Below, piece after piece: positions 33,145 through 44,439 of a stretch of DNA of 64,000 nt. The notes beneath the pieces were generated by a model. That model saw nothing but the letters and a program-made list of their open reading frames with translations. It searched no databases and was not told where the DNA came from. This stretch comes from Toxorhynchites rutilus septentrionalis (lineage: Eukaryota > Arthropoda > Insecta > Diptera > Culicidae), in the NCBI RefSeq assembly GCF_029784135.1, contig NC_073746.1, positions 80,649,204 to 80,713,203 on the forward strand. The letters run 5' to 3'. A program made the translations under genes and the position numbers. Position 1 is the stretch's first letter. Each line of letters opens with the position of its first letter.

Positions 33145-33964
33145 TCTATATATATAAAAATGGAGTGATGTCTGTCTGTCTGTCTGATTCTTATAGACTC
33201 GGAAACTACTGAACCGATCGACATGAAAATTGGTATGTAGGAGTTTTTGGGGCCGGGGAAGGTTTTCGTGATATTTTGAGACCCCTCCCCCCCTCTCTAA
33301 GGGGGGGCTGCCATACAAATGAAACACAAATTTCTGCATTACTCGGAAATTAACCAAGCAAACGAAACCAAAGTTGGCATGTGAAAGTTTTAGGGTGCAA
33401 TAAATGTTTCTATGGTGATAAGATACTCCTTCCCTCTCTCTTAGAGGGGGCTGCCATACAAATGAAACACAATTTTTTGCATTACTCGGAAATTAATCAA
33501 GCAAACGAAACCAAAGTTGGCATGTGCAAGTTTTAGGGTGCAATAAATGTTTCTATGATGGTTAGACAGTCCTTCCCCCACTCAAAGGGGGGGCTGCCAT
33601 ACAAATGAAACACAAATTTCTGCATTACTCGAGAATTAATCAAGCAAATGAAACCAAATTTGGCATGTGGAGGTTTTAGGATGCAATAAATGTTTCTATG
33701 GTGTTAAGATACTCCTTCCCCCTCTCTTAGAGGGGGCTGCCGTACAAATGAAACACAAATTTTTGCATTACCCGAAAATTAATCAAGCAAATTAAACCAA
33801 ATTAGGCATATGGAAACTTTAGGGTGCAATGAATGTTTCTATGGTGGTCAGATACCCCTCCCCCTCTCTTAGGGGTGGCTGCCATACAAATAAAACACAA
33901 ATTTTTGCATTACTCGAGAATTAATCAAGTAAATGGGCGGGACGAAGTTTGCCGGGTTAGCTAG
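33145..33964 (+). mobile_element. Helitron-like element, copy B
   Basis: It starts with TCTATATATATAAAAATGG after an A and ends with GTTTGCCGGGTTAGCTAG at 33964 before a T. TC...CTAG between A and T is the Helitron pattern. Inside are a short TGTC run (33170-33185) and five units of 142-145 bp, with CTGCC[AG]TACAAAT at 33309, 33451, 33594, 33737 and 33879. Each unit has a CCCTCTCT.AGAGGGGG palindrome just before that point. The unique 3' region of copy A is absent. There are no genes. Confidence 0.72.
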
Positions 33965-34033
33965 TTAATTTATAAATTTAACACTTTGCGGTGGTCTTGA
34001 ATTTCTATATGTATGTCGTACTGATCGCAATTA

Positions 34034-35318
34034 AAGGGTGTGTCACATCAAATTGCATCACGGAAAAAACGCTGTAGAAATTCGCCCAGTAGACCGATCC
34101 TTTTGAAAATTTTAGACAGTAAAATAAAAACTATTAAACAACTTTTGGCATTTTATTTTTATTCATACTTCGAGCCCAAGCCCGTATGCTCGCACCTTCC
34201 TCTTTACCCCGTCCATAAGGTTCTGTACAATGTCAGGTTGTAGTTTTTTTTGAACAGAAATCCATTTTCTCTTGAAGTCCGCCTCCGATTTGACAACTTT
34301 TGGGTTCTTCCAGAGGGCCTGCTTCATAATCGCCCAATATTTCTCTATTGGGCGAAGCTCCGGCGCGTTGGGCGGGTTCATTTCCTTTGGCACGAAGGTG
34401 ACCCCGTTGGCTTCGTACCACTCCAACACGTCCTTTGAATAGTGGCACGAAGCGAGATCCGGCCAGAAGATGGTCGGGCCCTCGTGCTGCTTCAATAGTG
34501 GTAGTAAGCGCTTCTGTAGGCACTCCTTAAGGTAAATCTGCCCGTTTACCGTGCCGGTCATCACGAAGGGGGCGCTCCGCTTTCCGCAAGAGCAGATCGC
34601 TTGCCACACCATGTACTTTTTGGCAAACTTGGATAGTTTCTGCTTGCGAATCTCCCCCGGAACGCTGAATTTGTCTCCTGCGGAGAAGAACAACAGGCCC
34701 GGCAGCTGACGAAAGTCCGCTTTGACGTAGGTTTCGTCGTCCATTACCAGGCAATGCGGCTTCGTCAGCATTTCGGTGTACAGCTTCCGGGCTCGCGTCT
34801 TCCCCACCATGTTTTGCCTTTCGTCGCGGTTAGGAGCCTTCTGAACCTTGTATGTACGCAGGCTCTCTCGCTGCTTGGTCCGCTGGACGAATGAACTTGA
34901 CAAATTCAGCTTATTGGCGACATCCCGGACCGAACTTCTCGGATCACGTCTAAACTTCAGTGATCTTTTTCACTGACGGAGCATCCATTTTTGCCGTTCT
35001 TCACCTTCCGGTCGATGGTTAGGTTCTCGAAGTATCGTTTTAGCACTCTGCTGACCGTGGATTGGACGATTCCCAGCATCTTACCGATGTCCCGATGTGA
35101 CAACTCCGGATTCTCGAAATGAGTGCACAGGATTAATTCACGACGCTCTTTTTCGTTCGACGACATTTTTCCAAATTTACGAAAAATTGACAGTGAAGCT
35201 TGGCCAATGTGATCTATACACTCTTATCTGATTATAAGCGAAAGCTGAAGATATAATTCCTAAAAATTAAATTTCTACAGCGTTTTTTCCGTGATGCAAT
35301 TTGATGTGACACACCCTT
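34034..35318 (-). mobile_element. ITmD37E (DD37E) transposon, copy 1
   Basis: Perfect 49-bp terminal inverted repeats start AAGGGTGTGTCACATCAAAT on both ends, with TA at 34032-34033 and 35319-35320. The 1285-bp unit carries a transposase on the minus strand, broken by one small deletion. DD37E elements are known from mosquitoes. It sits inside the hAT-like insertion and just downstream of Helitron-like copy B. Confidence 0.95.
34163..35166 (-). pseudogene. DD37E transposase, copy 1 (frameshifted)
   Basis: The first block starts at ATG 35166 and encodes a helix-turn-helix region (HRDIGKMLGIVQSTVSRVLK). It ends at a TGA after SVSEKDH because 13 bases present in copy 2 are missing around 34945. 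The catalytic block, 34163-34903, is open and holds VMDDETYVKAD (first D), IFWPDLASCHYS (second D) and NAPELRPIEKYWA (E). Exactly 37 residues lie between the second D and the E, defining the DD37E class of the IS630-Tc1-mariner superfamily. Without the deletion it would match the usual length of about 340 residues. As it stands the DNA-binding and catalytic parts are in different frames, so the copy is inactive unless the parts act separately. Confidence 0.93.
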
Positions 35319-35320
35319 TA

Positions 35321-35870
35321 TATTTACTTGAAGAAGCAGTGATATATAACTTTGTAAGATGAACAAGATTTCTTTTGTTTTTGTAAACTTCTGATAAGTA
35401 TTTACTAAACAATGTTTTTATGTTTATGGTTAAAAAATATGTAGTATAATTTTTTTTCGCGTGATATCTGTCGCATGTATCACCGAAATAATTAGTTTGC
35501 CGCCTTTCGCCTTTTACAAAACAATGCTGTTTACATATATACAGTGCCACAATACATGGAGTTTTCCATTAATCCTTTTCCCCGAGCACGAATGACAACT
35601 TTTGTTTATACTGAGTACCGTTATCTATTATTCATAGTAGCACCGTTTTGGCTCGTGAATAAGTTCACAAGACATAAAAATTCGGTTAAAAAAAGTGTCA
35701 ACTGATACATTGTTGCATAAATTTTAATATTAGTATACTTCTTTGCTGTGGTGGCTGAGAGCAGACAAATGACCGCAAAGAGTTAATACAGATTTCGATA
35801 CAGATTCTCTGAGAAAAAACACAGATAAAAAAATTTTTTTGAGACCAAAAACACAGATTTTCTTATGACA
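35321..35870. other. Right part of hAT-like insertion, non-coding
   Basis: AT-rich, with several ACAGATTT-type motifs near 35790-35860 and no coding frame of interest. Confidence 0.5.
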
Positions 35871-35884
35871 ACCCTGGTCCGGAC

Positions 35885-36715
35885 TTCGATACATTACAGT
35901 ATATTGAACTCGACATTCTGAATACATTGAAGCCGTGTTATTTAGCAACTACGATCCAATTAAAATATGACGCTAAAGTCATGCGCTAGAATGCGAAGAG
36001 AAGGTATCTCTAGGATTTTTGTTTTCATTCAGAAAAAAATAAAAACCCCCATTTTTCAATTTAAGTTAAACATGTTCATACTGGTACTCGAAACTCCCAT
36101 ATCTCTGAAAGGTTCATAATATATGTAGATAATTTCACTTAGGTAGTTCAAAAATTGACATTCCAAAATGCTCTTTTTTGTTTTATCATATCGGTTTTAT
36201 TTTTTCTGTGATTCTTACTCATTTTCAACCGTTTTTGATACTTCAATAAAATCAAGTACTCTTAACGATTTCTTTTATTGTTGATTCCTTCAGCATATGC
36301 TTCCACCTACGGTTATTTACCAAAATGATCAATAGAACATACAAGATGCGTTACATATTAACCCTCGGAATATAGATTCCGCAAATCATAGGTATCGGGT
36401 TACTCTTTTTTTCCGGTAGCAGTTTGGAGTTCTTCATGAGTCTGATACCAAAATGTCGGTTATATAACATTTACACGAATACTATTCACCTGATATAACC
36501 AATAAATAAAAAGATGTGTCATAATGAATACAATGCATTCCAATTCAACAAACACATGATGCAAGACATAAAATTTCAAAGGCGAAACTTCAATTGAAAC
36601 AATTGAAACCGTTGCTTTTATACATTCTGTCAAATATACTTCGGGAATTTGTGTTTTAGAAGAAAATGCTTTATGTATTAAAACTGCTTATGCTCATTGC
36701 AAGCATTCATAAATC
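35885..36715. other. Unassigned sequence upstream of histone-type stem-loop
   Basis: No histone coding sequence or other gene was seen here, although the element at 36716 would normally follow a histone gene. A stretch near 36400-36430 resembles 30275-30310. Confidence 0.45.
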
Positions 36716-36731
36716 GGCCCTTTTCAGGGCT
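36716..36731 (+). promoter_or_regulatory. Histone-type mRNA 3' stem-loop, isolated
   Basis: The 16-mer GGCCCTTTTCAGGGCT forms a six-pair stem (last pair G-T) with a TTTC loop. It is followed by ACCAAA. About 13 bases on comes TAGAAAGAG, similar to the purine-rich histone downstream element bound by U7 snRNA. Metazoan replication-dependent histone mRNAs end after such a stem-loop. No histone reading frame lies upstream within the window, so this may be a remnant or a chance match. Confidence 0.5.
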
Positions 36732-36739
36732 ACCAAATG

Positions 36740-37319
36740 TTTGTTAGAAAGAGTTCATTTTTCATTTTTTTTTTTATAACATCAGTCTGCGGCCGGGAGT
36801 ATCGCAGCAGTTGCTCTGTCGTCAAACCAATCTACAAAATTACCTAGGTTGGCAAACGAATATCACATGAAAATTTTATGGTTGTTAAATACGATATTTT
36901 CAGGCGCGAACGGTATCAAACCGTGTGCTGCTTCTGTTTTGATATACCACTACTTTTGCGATGCCTGCTGCGAATAACCAGTGGCCCGTAAATCACTCGC
37001 TCGGAATGCAAATGCAGTGCAGCGGAATGAAAATAGTTCAACGTAAGATCTGCGTTTGCACCGGGTGGTATAGAAGAAATCCCGATTTGTATTCTGTCTT
37101 AGCTTCATCAAGCCAGCAGGCAACAACCACACACAGATGTTTTGTCGGAGTTCTTTTCAGTCCGGGATAGATATATTACCTAAATTCAATCTCATTAATT
37201 CATGCGATACAGAAGCAATCATCCAAATTGATTCAAGCCTTTATATATAACATGATACTCTAGAATTATAGTATTGATTATGTAACCATGTTACAGTCGC
37301 TATAAATCAATGTAGGCGC
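36740..37319. other. Unassigned sequence
   Basis: Less AT-rich than average from 36780 to 37170, with no recognised protein or element. Confidence 0.4.
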
Positions 37320-37700
37320 ATGCCAGTCTAGTCGAGTAGAAATATTGAATGAAGAATCGAATTGAATTAACTATAGAAAATCATAACTCAAAAACGAAAC
37401 AAACGCCTCTCTGATTTTTGGACAAGTTATGTAGAAAAGCCTGAGCCTTCAAAAAAACTAAAAAATATAGTGCCCTCTATTTTTTATCCATGTGAACCAT
37501 AAAAAAAAACAAATTCAATCAATAATTGCGAAAACAAAATCCAAATTTTTTGAACCGCAGTATTTTTTTTCAAAAAGGCTAGCCTTAGCCTTACTAGACT
37601 ATTGACTTTAATTTGATATGTCAATCATCTAAATCGGCTTAATAGTTCAAAAGTTAAGAAAAAATTCAAAATCAAAAAAGACATTTTCGAATCACAACAT
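37320..37700. repeat. Dispersed repeat family (uninterrupted copy)
   Basis: Same motif order as 9600-9680 plus 14052-14340: TCTAGTCGAGTAGAAATATTG, then TAACTCAAAAACGAAACAAA, a TATGTAGAAAAGCCTGAG stretch, and TATGTCAATCATCTAAATCG. The absence of the insertion here gives the empty-site structure for the nest at 9.7-14.05 kb. Confidence 0.6.
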
Positions 37701-38783
37701 CATGAAGTTTGTAATGTATGCGTCTACACTGTGTTTGCCATAAAACAGCCACTCTCATCATCTCATCACAGCCAAAAATCCCATCATTTTGACCGCATAT
37801 TCCTTAGTAAAATGCTAAGAAGCAAGCATCAATGGGACACACTATTTTCAAACTAAACTTTCCGACAAAGGAACAATGTTTCGCATGGAATCGAGTACCA
37901 AAATCAACAAAGGAGAGATTTCTGATTTTAAAAAATCATATTAGAGCCTTTAAAAATAAGATATGTTTTACGAAAAAAAATTTTTTTTAATTAACTTGAA
38001 ATAATTTTCAACAACCTCTGCAATGCAACCATTTACCCCTTCCTCTATTATCCCCAAATGCCTGTCGTTTATTGATGTTTCCTCATTTTGTAGCTTCATG
38101 GTTTAAGATACCTTAAGGATTATATTGCTTAAATGATAATTATATACTTGATTTCAAGTTATTTGTTGTTCAAAGTAATAAAATAATTTCAGGTTATCCA
38201 CAGAGCTTGAACCTTGATTCTTAATTGTTGTTTCATAATTTATATAATCTATTTTGTCATTATCCTTTTGTACCAAATTCGCTTTCGAATTTGCAGCTTC
38301 TTTTGCATTTTTCAGTTCTTCAAGTTGTTCTTTCTGCTTTCAAGTTATCTGCTTCATGCTGTTCTTCTTGTTTCCTCAACTAAGATGATGTTTGGATTTT
38401 TTTTTCTTTCCGTTTCAAATCAGTTTTCCTTTCGTTTTCCTCAAGTTTTTGGCGTTTCATCATTTTAATCAACTTTTCCGCAGGTTCTACGTCTGTATTC
38501 AACATATCCCAGGACTCACTTGTGGCCATTGCAGGAGCAACGTGAGGTTCCATTGAAACTATTACCTTGAGTTCATCAGTAACCAGGATACACGGTAGCA
38601 TAGGGAAAAATCCACGTTTTCTCTGTTAGATGTTTATCCTGTTAAACATTGTCCACTAATTATTCAGTTTTGCTCATATCTATCTGTTGGTCACGTGTAT
38701 TTTTTATACAACATTTCAAAATATTGTGGTGCGTTATATGAATCTACGCTTTGCATCTGTAATAACCCTGTGTCACCAACTTC
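37701..38783. other. Unassigned sequence
   Basis: No gene recognised. The minus frame 38380-38601 is lysine- and glutamate-rich at its end and matches nothing known. Confidence 0.4.
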
Positions 38784-39241
38784 AACTGTCCGAAATATGA
38801 ATCGTAGGAAAAAAGTTCGATTCAAATTTCGGACATTTTATCTTGTAATTTTTTTTGAAGAAAAATTCATTACACTTGATTATTTTTAATAGTCAACTGC
38901 GAAACACTCACCAAGCAATAACAGTAGTCTGATAACGATGATGAGAACTAATGAAACACGAGAGAAACTTGAATATTAATGTACGGTTAAACTCTACATA
39001 CTCACGCTAAGCGAACGCCAAACACAAAGGATAATGAGTAATGGTGTTAGATTTGTACCTATTGTGTTATAATTCGAATGCAATTCTCATATAAAATGGT
39101 AGTGAAACCAAGGAATTACTCTAAATAATCAATTGGAATATTAATTCTATAGTTATATCATCAGAGCATTAAGCATTTCAAGATATTATTGCAAAGTGTC
39201 CGAAATATGAAGCTGTCCGAAATATGATTCAGAACGGTACT
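38784..39241. repeat. Dispersed repeat with GTCCGAAATATGA motifs
   Basis: CTGTCCGAAATATGA-type motifs occur near 38789, 39198 and 39213, with an inverse version near 38835. The right edge GATTCAGAACGGTACTAA recurs at 59212-59228. This is probably a TIR-type element remnant. The left end could not be defined. Confidence 0.45.
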
Positions 39242-42049
39242 AAAATCACGGAAGGAAATTGGGGGTTTTGCAGTTCAATATTCTGTTTTCGACCTAATCG
39301 GTCAAATGTTGCACAGAAAAAGTGTTTTCTAATGTCTTCTGCTGGGATAAAAACAGAACGACAAGTTGAACATTTTTTGTAGTGCGAATAAGATAGGTAA
39401 TGTTATACAATACTATCTTCTGTATCTTCGTTTGTCTGTGCAGCAATTGAAATTCAAACAAACAAAGAGGAGGAAGAAAGGCATGAACTGGTTTCTCTCA
39501 ATAACTATTCATTGCCTATTTCAACTTCCAGTACGACTGAGATTATTTGAATTTTGCTTTCAGTTTTTTTATTAATTGATATCCAGTCTCAAATAATCAA
39601 GATTGATACTTACTGAATCATCCATGTAAATGAATGCTTCAATTTTACAAAAACAACAATTTCATGAAGAAAGGATCTACAAAAAAACATTCCATATTCA
39701 CCAACCATCAGTATTCATTTCTTTCCGAAAAATTTTACACACATATTCGATTTAAAAATTTTTGGTACAAATAAACCGAGATGTTAAAACAAAAGAGATC
39801 CAGCTTATTTTATTTTTTTAGAAATTTAATTTTTCATTTTATTTTTCGGAAATTCTTTCAAAATATCAAAACATCGGGAACGTTATTCTTTCCTTTTTGG
39901 AGATAAGAATGATACCATGCGTTTCCATTGATTCTCAAATAAAAGGAGACGCAAGGTTTTTTTATCTCGTCATTCAATGGAGGTTGAACTTTGTAGACAA
40001 CATTTACTATTCAATATTTGTGTCATTTTGAAGTCGAACTGACAACATAAACACATGCCAATGTTTTATAATGTGGGTTTCTTGAGGAACAGTACTACAA
40101 ACCATCAGAAGTATAAAAATAAAAAGTAAAAAATTAAATTAATGAAAAATATGTAAAAAAAACTCTGAACATTCCGCTGAGACAAACCAGCCCAGGAGAC
40201 TGAAAGTCTCAAAAATAAAGAATTTTAAGAAAAACTGACACGAAAAAGCATTCTGAAAAAAAAACGAAAAGCTGGGGTCACAATTCTATGAGAATTGCTA
40301 TCAATGCTTGACAATACTTGACCTTTTCAATAGTCCAAAAGTTTTTTTCGAAAAATTCGGTTTTTATTATTGTACCAGGTGCATAGGAATATGTCGATGA
40401 ATGTAAAAACCGCGTTCAAAATCTTTAATTTTTGGTTACAGTTTTCACATTTTCATGTTAAATTCCTTACCTACCATTCAAAACTACGGTGAAACAATTT
40501 TCAGTATGATTAACATATTCAAATCTTTAAACCTTGAATTTAACAATTGCAGTATTACTAGAGAAGTAAAAACAAAGTCGTAAAAGTTTATTAAAGATAA
40601 GGTATAATTTCTAAGTATCCGATGAAAGAGAATATACACATTAAAGTTGCAAATCCGTGGCACCGCTAACAATATTAACTTCCTGTCCATGGATCCATGC
40701 TGACACACATACACCAAATGTACATAGAAAGTTGGGCTTTGTCCACAGCATCACGTTCGGTAGAGATGTACAATTACCATATATAAGTAACAACTTGTAT
40801 TCTCCGTTGGTTAGTGTCTCAAATTAAAGATTGATCACCCGGTTTATAATTTCAACAAACTAAGATATTCAAGAATCGCGACAATGATGTGCATCCCTTT
40901 CCATCATGACACTCATAAGAAAGACAATTACCATTTTGCATTACATTACATCACTTTCTGCGAGTCACATTATCATTTCGGTGTCATTATCGTTTGCGGC
41001 CAGATAAACCACTAGTTTTGCGTCTAACATGGATATTCTCAAAACAGCTCCAATGTATTGTCGGGAAATGCATTCGAACCATGTGCTTACTACATGTTTT
41101 CGCTGAAGAATTGTTACGAAACGACCGCGCTCTAAACTGTATCTATACGAGGACGAACTCTTGCTCTGCACTTCATCGTTCAACATCAAAATCATGCTGC
41201 TATAATCTTCGCCCACCACCAAATACGAGGTGTAATTGACTGAATACAGAACCACGTCCCACAGTCAGCGGGAGATTCCTCGTTGGCGATGGCTGAAAAG
41301 GCAAGTGGCATATGGCACTCAGTAGAGTCCACAAGATCGCTTCTGTTTTTCATTCATCGTGTTGTTGTTGTTGTTTTCTTCCATTTGAGAGATGCAGTAA
41401 TTGAGCGAATGGAATTGCTTTCTTCTATTGATTTAAGAATAACACGGGTGTGTGGGACAACGTGAAGTGTTTAGTGGTATTTGAAATTTTCCAAATTTGT
41501 TATTCCCCTGATACATCAACATTCGATGGATGGGAAAAAAAGATACGAAATGTTTCCACTCAAGAAAATTGCAATACTTACAAAATAGTAAAAATTACAA
41601 CATTGGCGGTGATTATATAACAGAGCAAATTGTCCATGTACCGAGAATTTCGTTCTGCTAATCCGTCCCACTCCCAATGAGTTTTTGTTTTCATAGAAAG
41701 CAGTGTTGTGTTGAGCATCTGCAGTTCCTAGAGAGGAAGTTTTCAAATTGTCTGGTATGATCGAAAATGAGTCCCAGACGAAGCACATCGATCCGCTGTT
41801 AGAGAAACGAGAAATGACACAAGGTTTGATTGTTTTATGGAATCATTGATACTTCATTTCACATTTACCACCTCCAGCGTTGGAGGCAGCTGCAACAATT
41901 GCAACAAATTGAAACAAAACAAAAGCAAAATTCACTTTACAGCTACGCTCCAGAGGAAGTCGGAATAAATCATTAAACTTGTTCAATTTATTATATTTTT
42001 TTTTTCTTTATTATAGTGATTTTCAACACATTTCGGCTGGTTCGTCACT
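39242..42049. other. Unassigned sequence
   Basis: About 2.8 kb without a recognised gene. The frames 40965-41255 and 41283-41465 are open on opposite strands and have no recognisable domain. Confidence 0.4.
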
Positions 42050-42147
42050 TTTACTTCCATTTTTGGAAGAATGTCGGGAGTGAGAATTGAACTCGTGATC
42101 TCTGCGTGAGAGGTATGGATGTTACCGCTACTCCAGATCGCCTCCTC
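42050..42147 (-). mobile_element. tRNA-like SINE head, third family
   Basis: On the minus strand GGCGATCTGGAGTAGCGGTA (A-box region) is followed 40 bases later by CACGAGTTCAATTCTCACTC (B box) and CCCGACATTC. The spacing fits a polymerase III promoter. The ends do not form an acceptor stem, so it is a SINE head and not a tRNA gene. No body or tail was recognised. Confidence 0.6.
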
Positions 42148-42339
42148 AATTTATTATATTGTCTCCGCGAAATTCGCAGTATAGTAACCACGGAAATAGC
42201 CTCAATCAGTGTTATCTCGTTCGCGTTTCGCAACGCAACTGCTGATCTTTTTTTTTTGCATTTCCAGCTGTGAATATTCCCAACCACAACCACTACGTTC
42301 CTAAATTTCAAATTTATAAGTTTTTTAATCTAACGAAAG

Positions 42340-42777
42340 TTTAAAGTCCGTTTGGGTTGGAGGAAATATGAGTTTTTCACAGCATTTGGGAATTTTTCGA
42401 CTCAAGTGTAACTTTTGAAAAAGGCGTATCGGTTATAGAAATCTTTGATTTGCAATATCTAAAATACATATTTTTTATTTCATTTTTTTATTTTTTCAAA
42501 TAAAATAGAAGTCATGTAGAAAATTTAAAATATGGATACAAGATGGTAAAACTATTGTTGGCGAACTTTATGGAACATCGAATTTTTATGAATTTTCGAA
42601 ACTCCGAATTTTTATATATTAACAATCATTTTTATCCACAAATTATGAATCCTGATGAGATTTAACATAAAAAATCCTTTTATCAATCTTCTAAATGCAG
42701 CCATTCTGGAGATATTTGAAAAAAAAATACATTTCTAATTTATTGTCTTTTTCAATTTCAATTTTTGTTTAATTATA
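42340..42777. repeat. Dispersed repeat left of mariner copy 2
   Basis: The start (CCGTTTGGGTTGGAGGAAAT) recurs at 62361. The part TAGAAGTCATGTAGAAAATTTA to CCATTCTGGAGATATTT recurs right of the mariner at 43985-44165. These are two tandem units separated by, or flanking, the mariner insertion. Confidence 0.6.
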
Positions 42778-43962
42778 TTAGGCTGTCAGAAAAGCCCTGC
42801 GGTATTTCCGCGAGGTGTCGTAGTAAGCGCGTAGTTCTAGTTGTATTCATTGTATCGAGTCATACTATAGCTTGTTGGAAAGGTATTTTTACGCGCTATA
42901 ATATAGTCCTTGACAATGTTTTGTTTGGTTAAGTCGTTCGTGAGTTATAGGGTCGCAAATATGGAGCAAAATAAAGAGAAAATCCGACATATTTTACAGT
43001 ACTAATATGACAAAGGCAAAAATGCATCTCAAGCTGCCAATAAAATTTGTGCAGTTTATGGACCCGATACAGTTTCCATTTCCACCGCACAACGATGGTT
43101 TCAACGTTTTCGTTCTGGTGTAGAGGTCGTCGAAGATGCGCCACGCTCCGGAAGGCCTGTCGTCGAAAATTGCGACAAAATCGCTGAATTAGTCGAGAAA
43201 GACCGGCATAGTAGCAGCCGTAGCATCGGCCAAGAGCTGGGGATAAGTCATCATACCGTTATTAACCATTTGAAGAAGCTTGGATTCACAGAGAAGCTCG
43301 ATGTATGGGTGCCACACACGTTGACGCAAAAAAACATCTTTGACCGTATCGACGCATGTGAATCGCTGCTGAATCGCAACAAAATCGACCCGTTTCTGAA
43401 GCTCAGACGGTGGCCAAGCCCTCATTAACGGCCAGGAAGGTTCTGCTGTGTGTTTGGTGGGATTGTCAAGGAATAATCTATTATGAGCTGCTTCCCTATG
43501 GCCAAACGCTCAATTCGGACCTGTACTGCCAACAACTGGACCGCTTGAAGGTAGCACTCATGAAGAAGAGGCCATCTGTGATAAACAGGACAACGCCAGG
43601 CCACTCACTTCTTTGGTGACACGCCAGAAGCTCCGGGAGCTCAGATGGGAGGTTCTTTTGCATCCGCCGTATATTTAGTCCGGACCTTGCACCAAGTGAC
43701 TACCACCTGTTTTTGTCCATGGCGAACGAGCTAGGTAGTCAGAAGTTAGCCACAAAAGAGGCCCGTGAAAATTGGCTATCCGATTTTTTTGCCAATAAGG
43801 AAGCGAGCTTCTATAACAGGGGTATTATGAAGTTGGCATCTCGTTGGGAACAAGTCATCGAACAAAACGGCTCATATTTGACTTAAAACAGATGATTGTA
43901 ACTAATTTTATGAACAAATGAAAATTCAAAAAAAATACCGCAGGACTTTTTTGACAGCTCAA
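42778..43962 (+). mobile_element. Mariner element, copy 2 (internally deleted)
   Basis: The left end is TTAGGCTGTCAGAAAAGCCC and the right end, on the minus strand, TTGAGCTGTCAAAAAAGTCC. TA occurs at 42776-42777 and 43963-43964. At 1185 bp it is about 100 bp shorter than copy 1 because of two internal deletions. Confidence 0.93.
42961..43886 (+). pseudogene. Mariner transposase, copy 2
   Basis: ATG is kept at 42961, but codon 15 or so (LQY then stop) is TAA where copy 1 has TAC. Downstream of FLKL a block of roughly 80 bp is gone, with GAAGC at the joint. This removes the first catalytic motif MVTGDEK and its surroundings. A second deletion of about 20 bp between two CAG triplets near 43591 removes IVFH just before QDNARP and shifts the frame. 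An extra TTAG-like insertion interrupts the third motif (PPYI then SPDLAP). The lesions differ from those in copy 1, so the two copies decayed independently. Confidence 0.9.
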
Positions 43963-43964
43963 TA

Positions 43965-44340
43965 TATGTATTTAATTTTTTCATATAAAAAAGAAGTCAT
44001 GTAGAAAATTTAAGAATGCGTCTAAGATGGTTGAACTATTTGTGGCGAATTTTTGTATGTTAACAATCGTTTTTAGATACAAACCATGAGTCCTGATGTG
44101 GTTGAAATAAAAATAAAGCACTGTATCAATCTCCTTCTAAATGCAACCATTCTCGAGATATTTAAAAAAATATTTCTGATTTATTGTTCACATATTTTTT
44201 ACCATAATGATGTATTTGGAAAAGTTATTTGAAATTATAAGCAAATTCATAAAATTTCATGAAAATATTAAAAGATTAACTATAAAAAAGACAATAAATT
44301 AGAAAAAAATTAATATCTCGATACAAATTTTGTGGAGTTT
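43965..44340. repeat. Dispersed repeat right of mariner copy 2
   Basis: It shares AAGAAGTCATGTAGAAAATTTA, TGTTAACAATCGTTTTTA and AAATGCAACCATTCT.GAGATAT with 42500-42720. This indicates a tandem ~300-bp unit around the insertion. Confidence 0.55.
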
Positions 44341-44439
44341 ACGTCAAGAATGCTTTGTAAGTGAACGCAAGATGCGAGAGTTTGAAAACAGTACGAATTT
44401 GCTCTCTAAGAATTTTTGACATTTATAGGTATACACTCG

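Larger units (their letters stand above)
31978..35876. mobile_element. hAT-like insertion with nested elements
   Basis: The left end reads CAGCGTTACCGTAT and the right end, on the minus strand, CAGGGTTGTCATAA. The 8-bp sequence GTCCGGAC lies immediately outside both (31970-31977 and 35877-35884). An 8-bp duplication with T at position 2 and A at position 7 is characteristic of hAT elements, particularly the Ac group. Subterminal ACAGATTT motifs recur on both sides (about 32010-32100 and 35785-35860). No hAT transposase is recognisable, so the element is non-autonomous or gutted. Helitron-like copies and ITmD37E copy 1 lie inside and account for more than half of its length. Confidence 0.78.

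Noticed and set aside
33300..33900. CRISPR-like spaced repeats
   Set aside because: The units are ~145 bp with diverged repeats in a eukaryotic transposon. There is no short repeat-spacer pattern and no cas gene.
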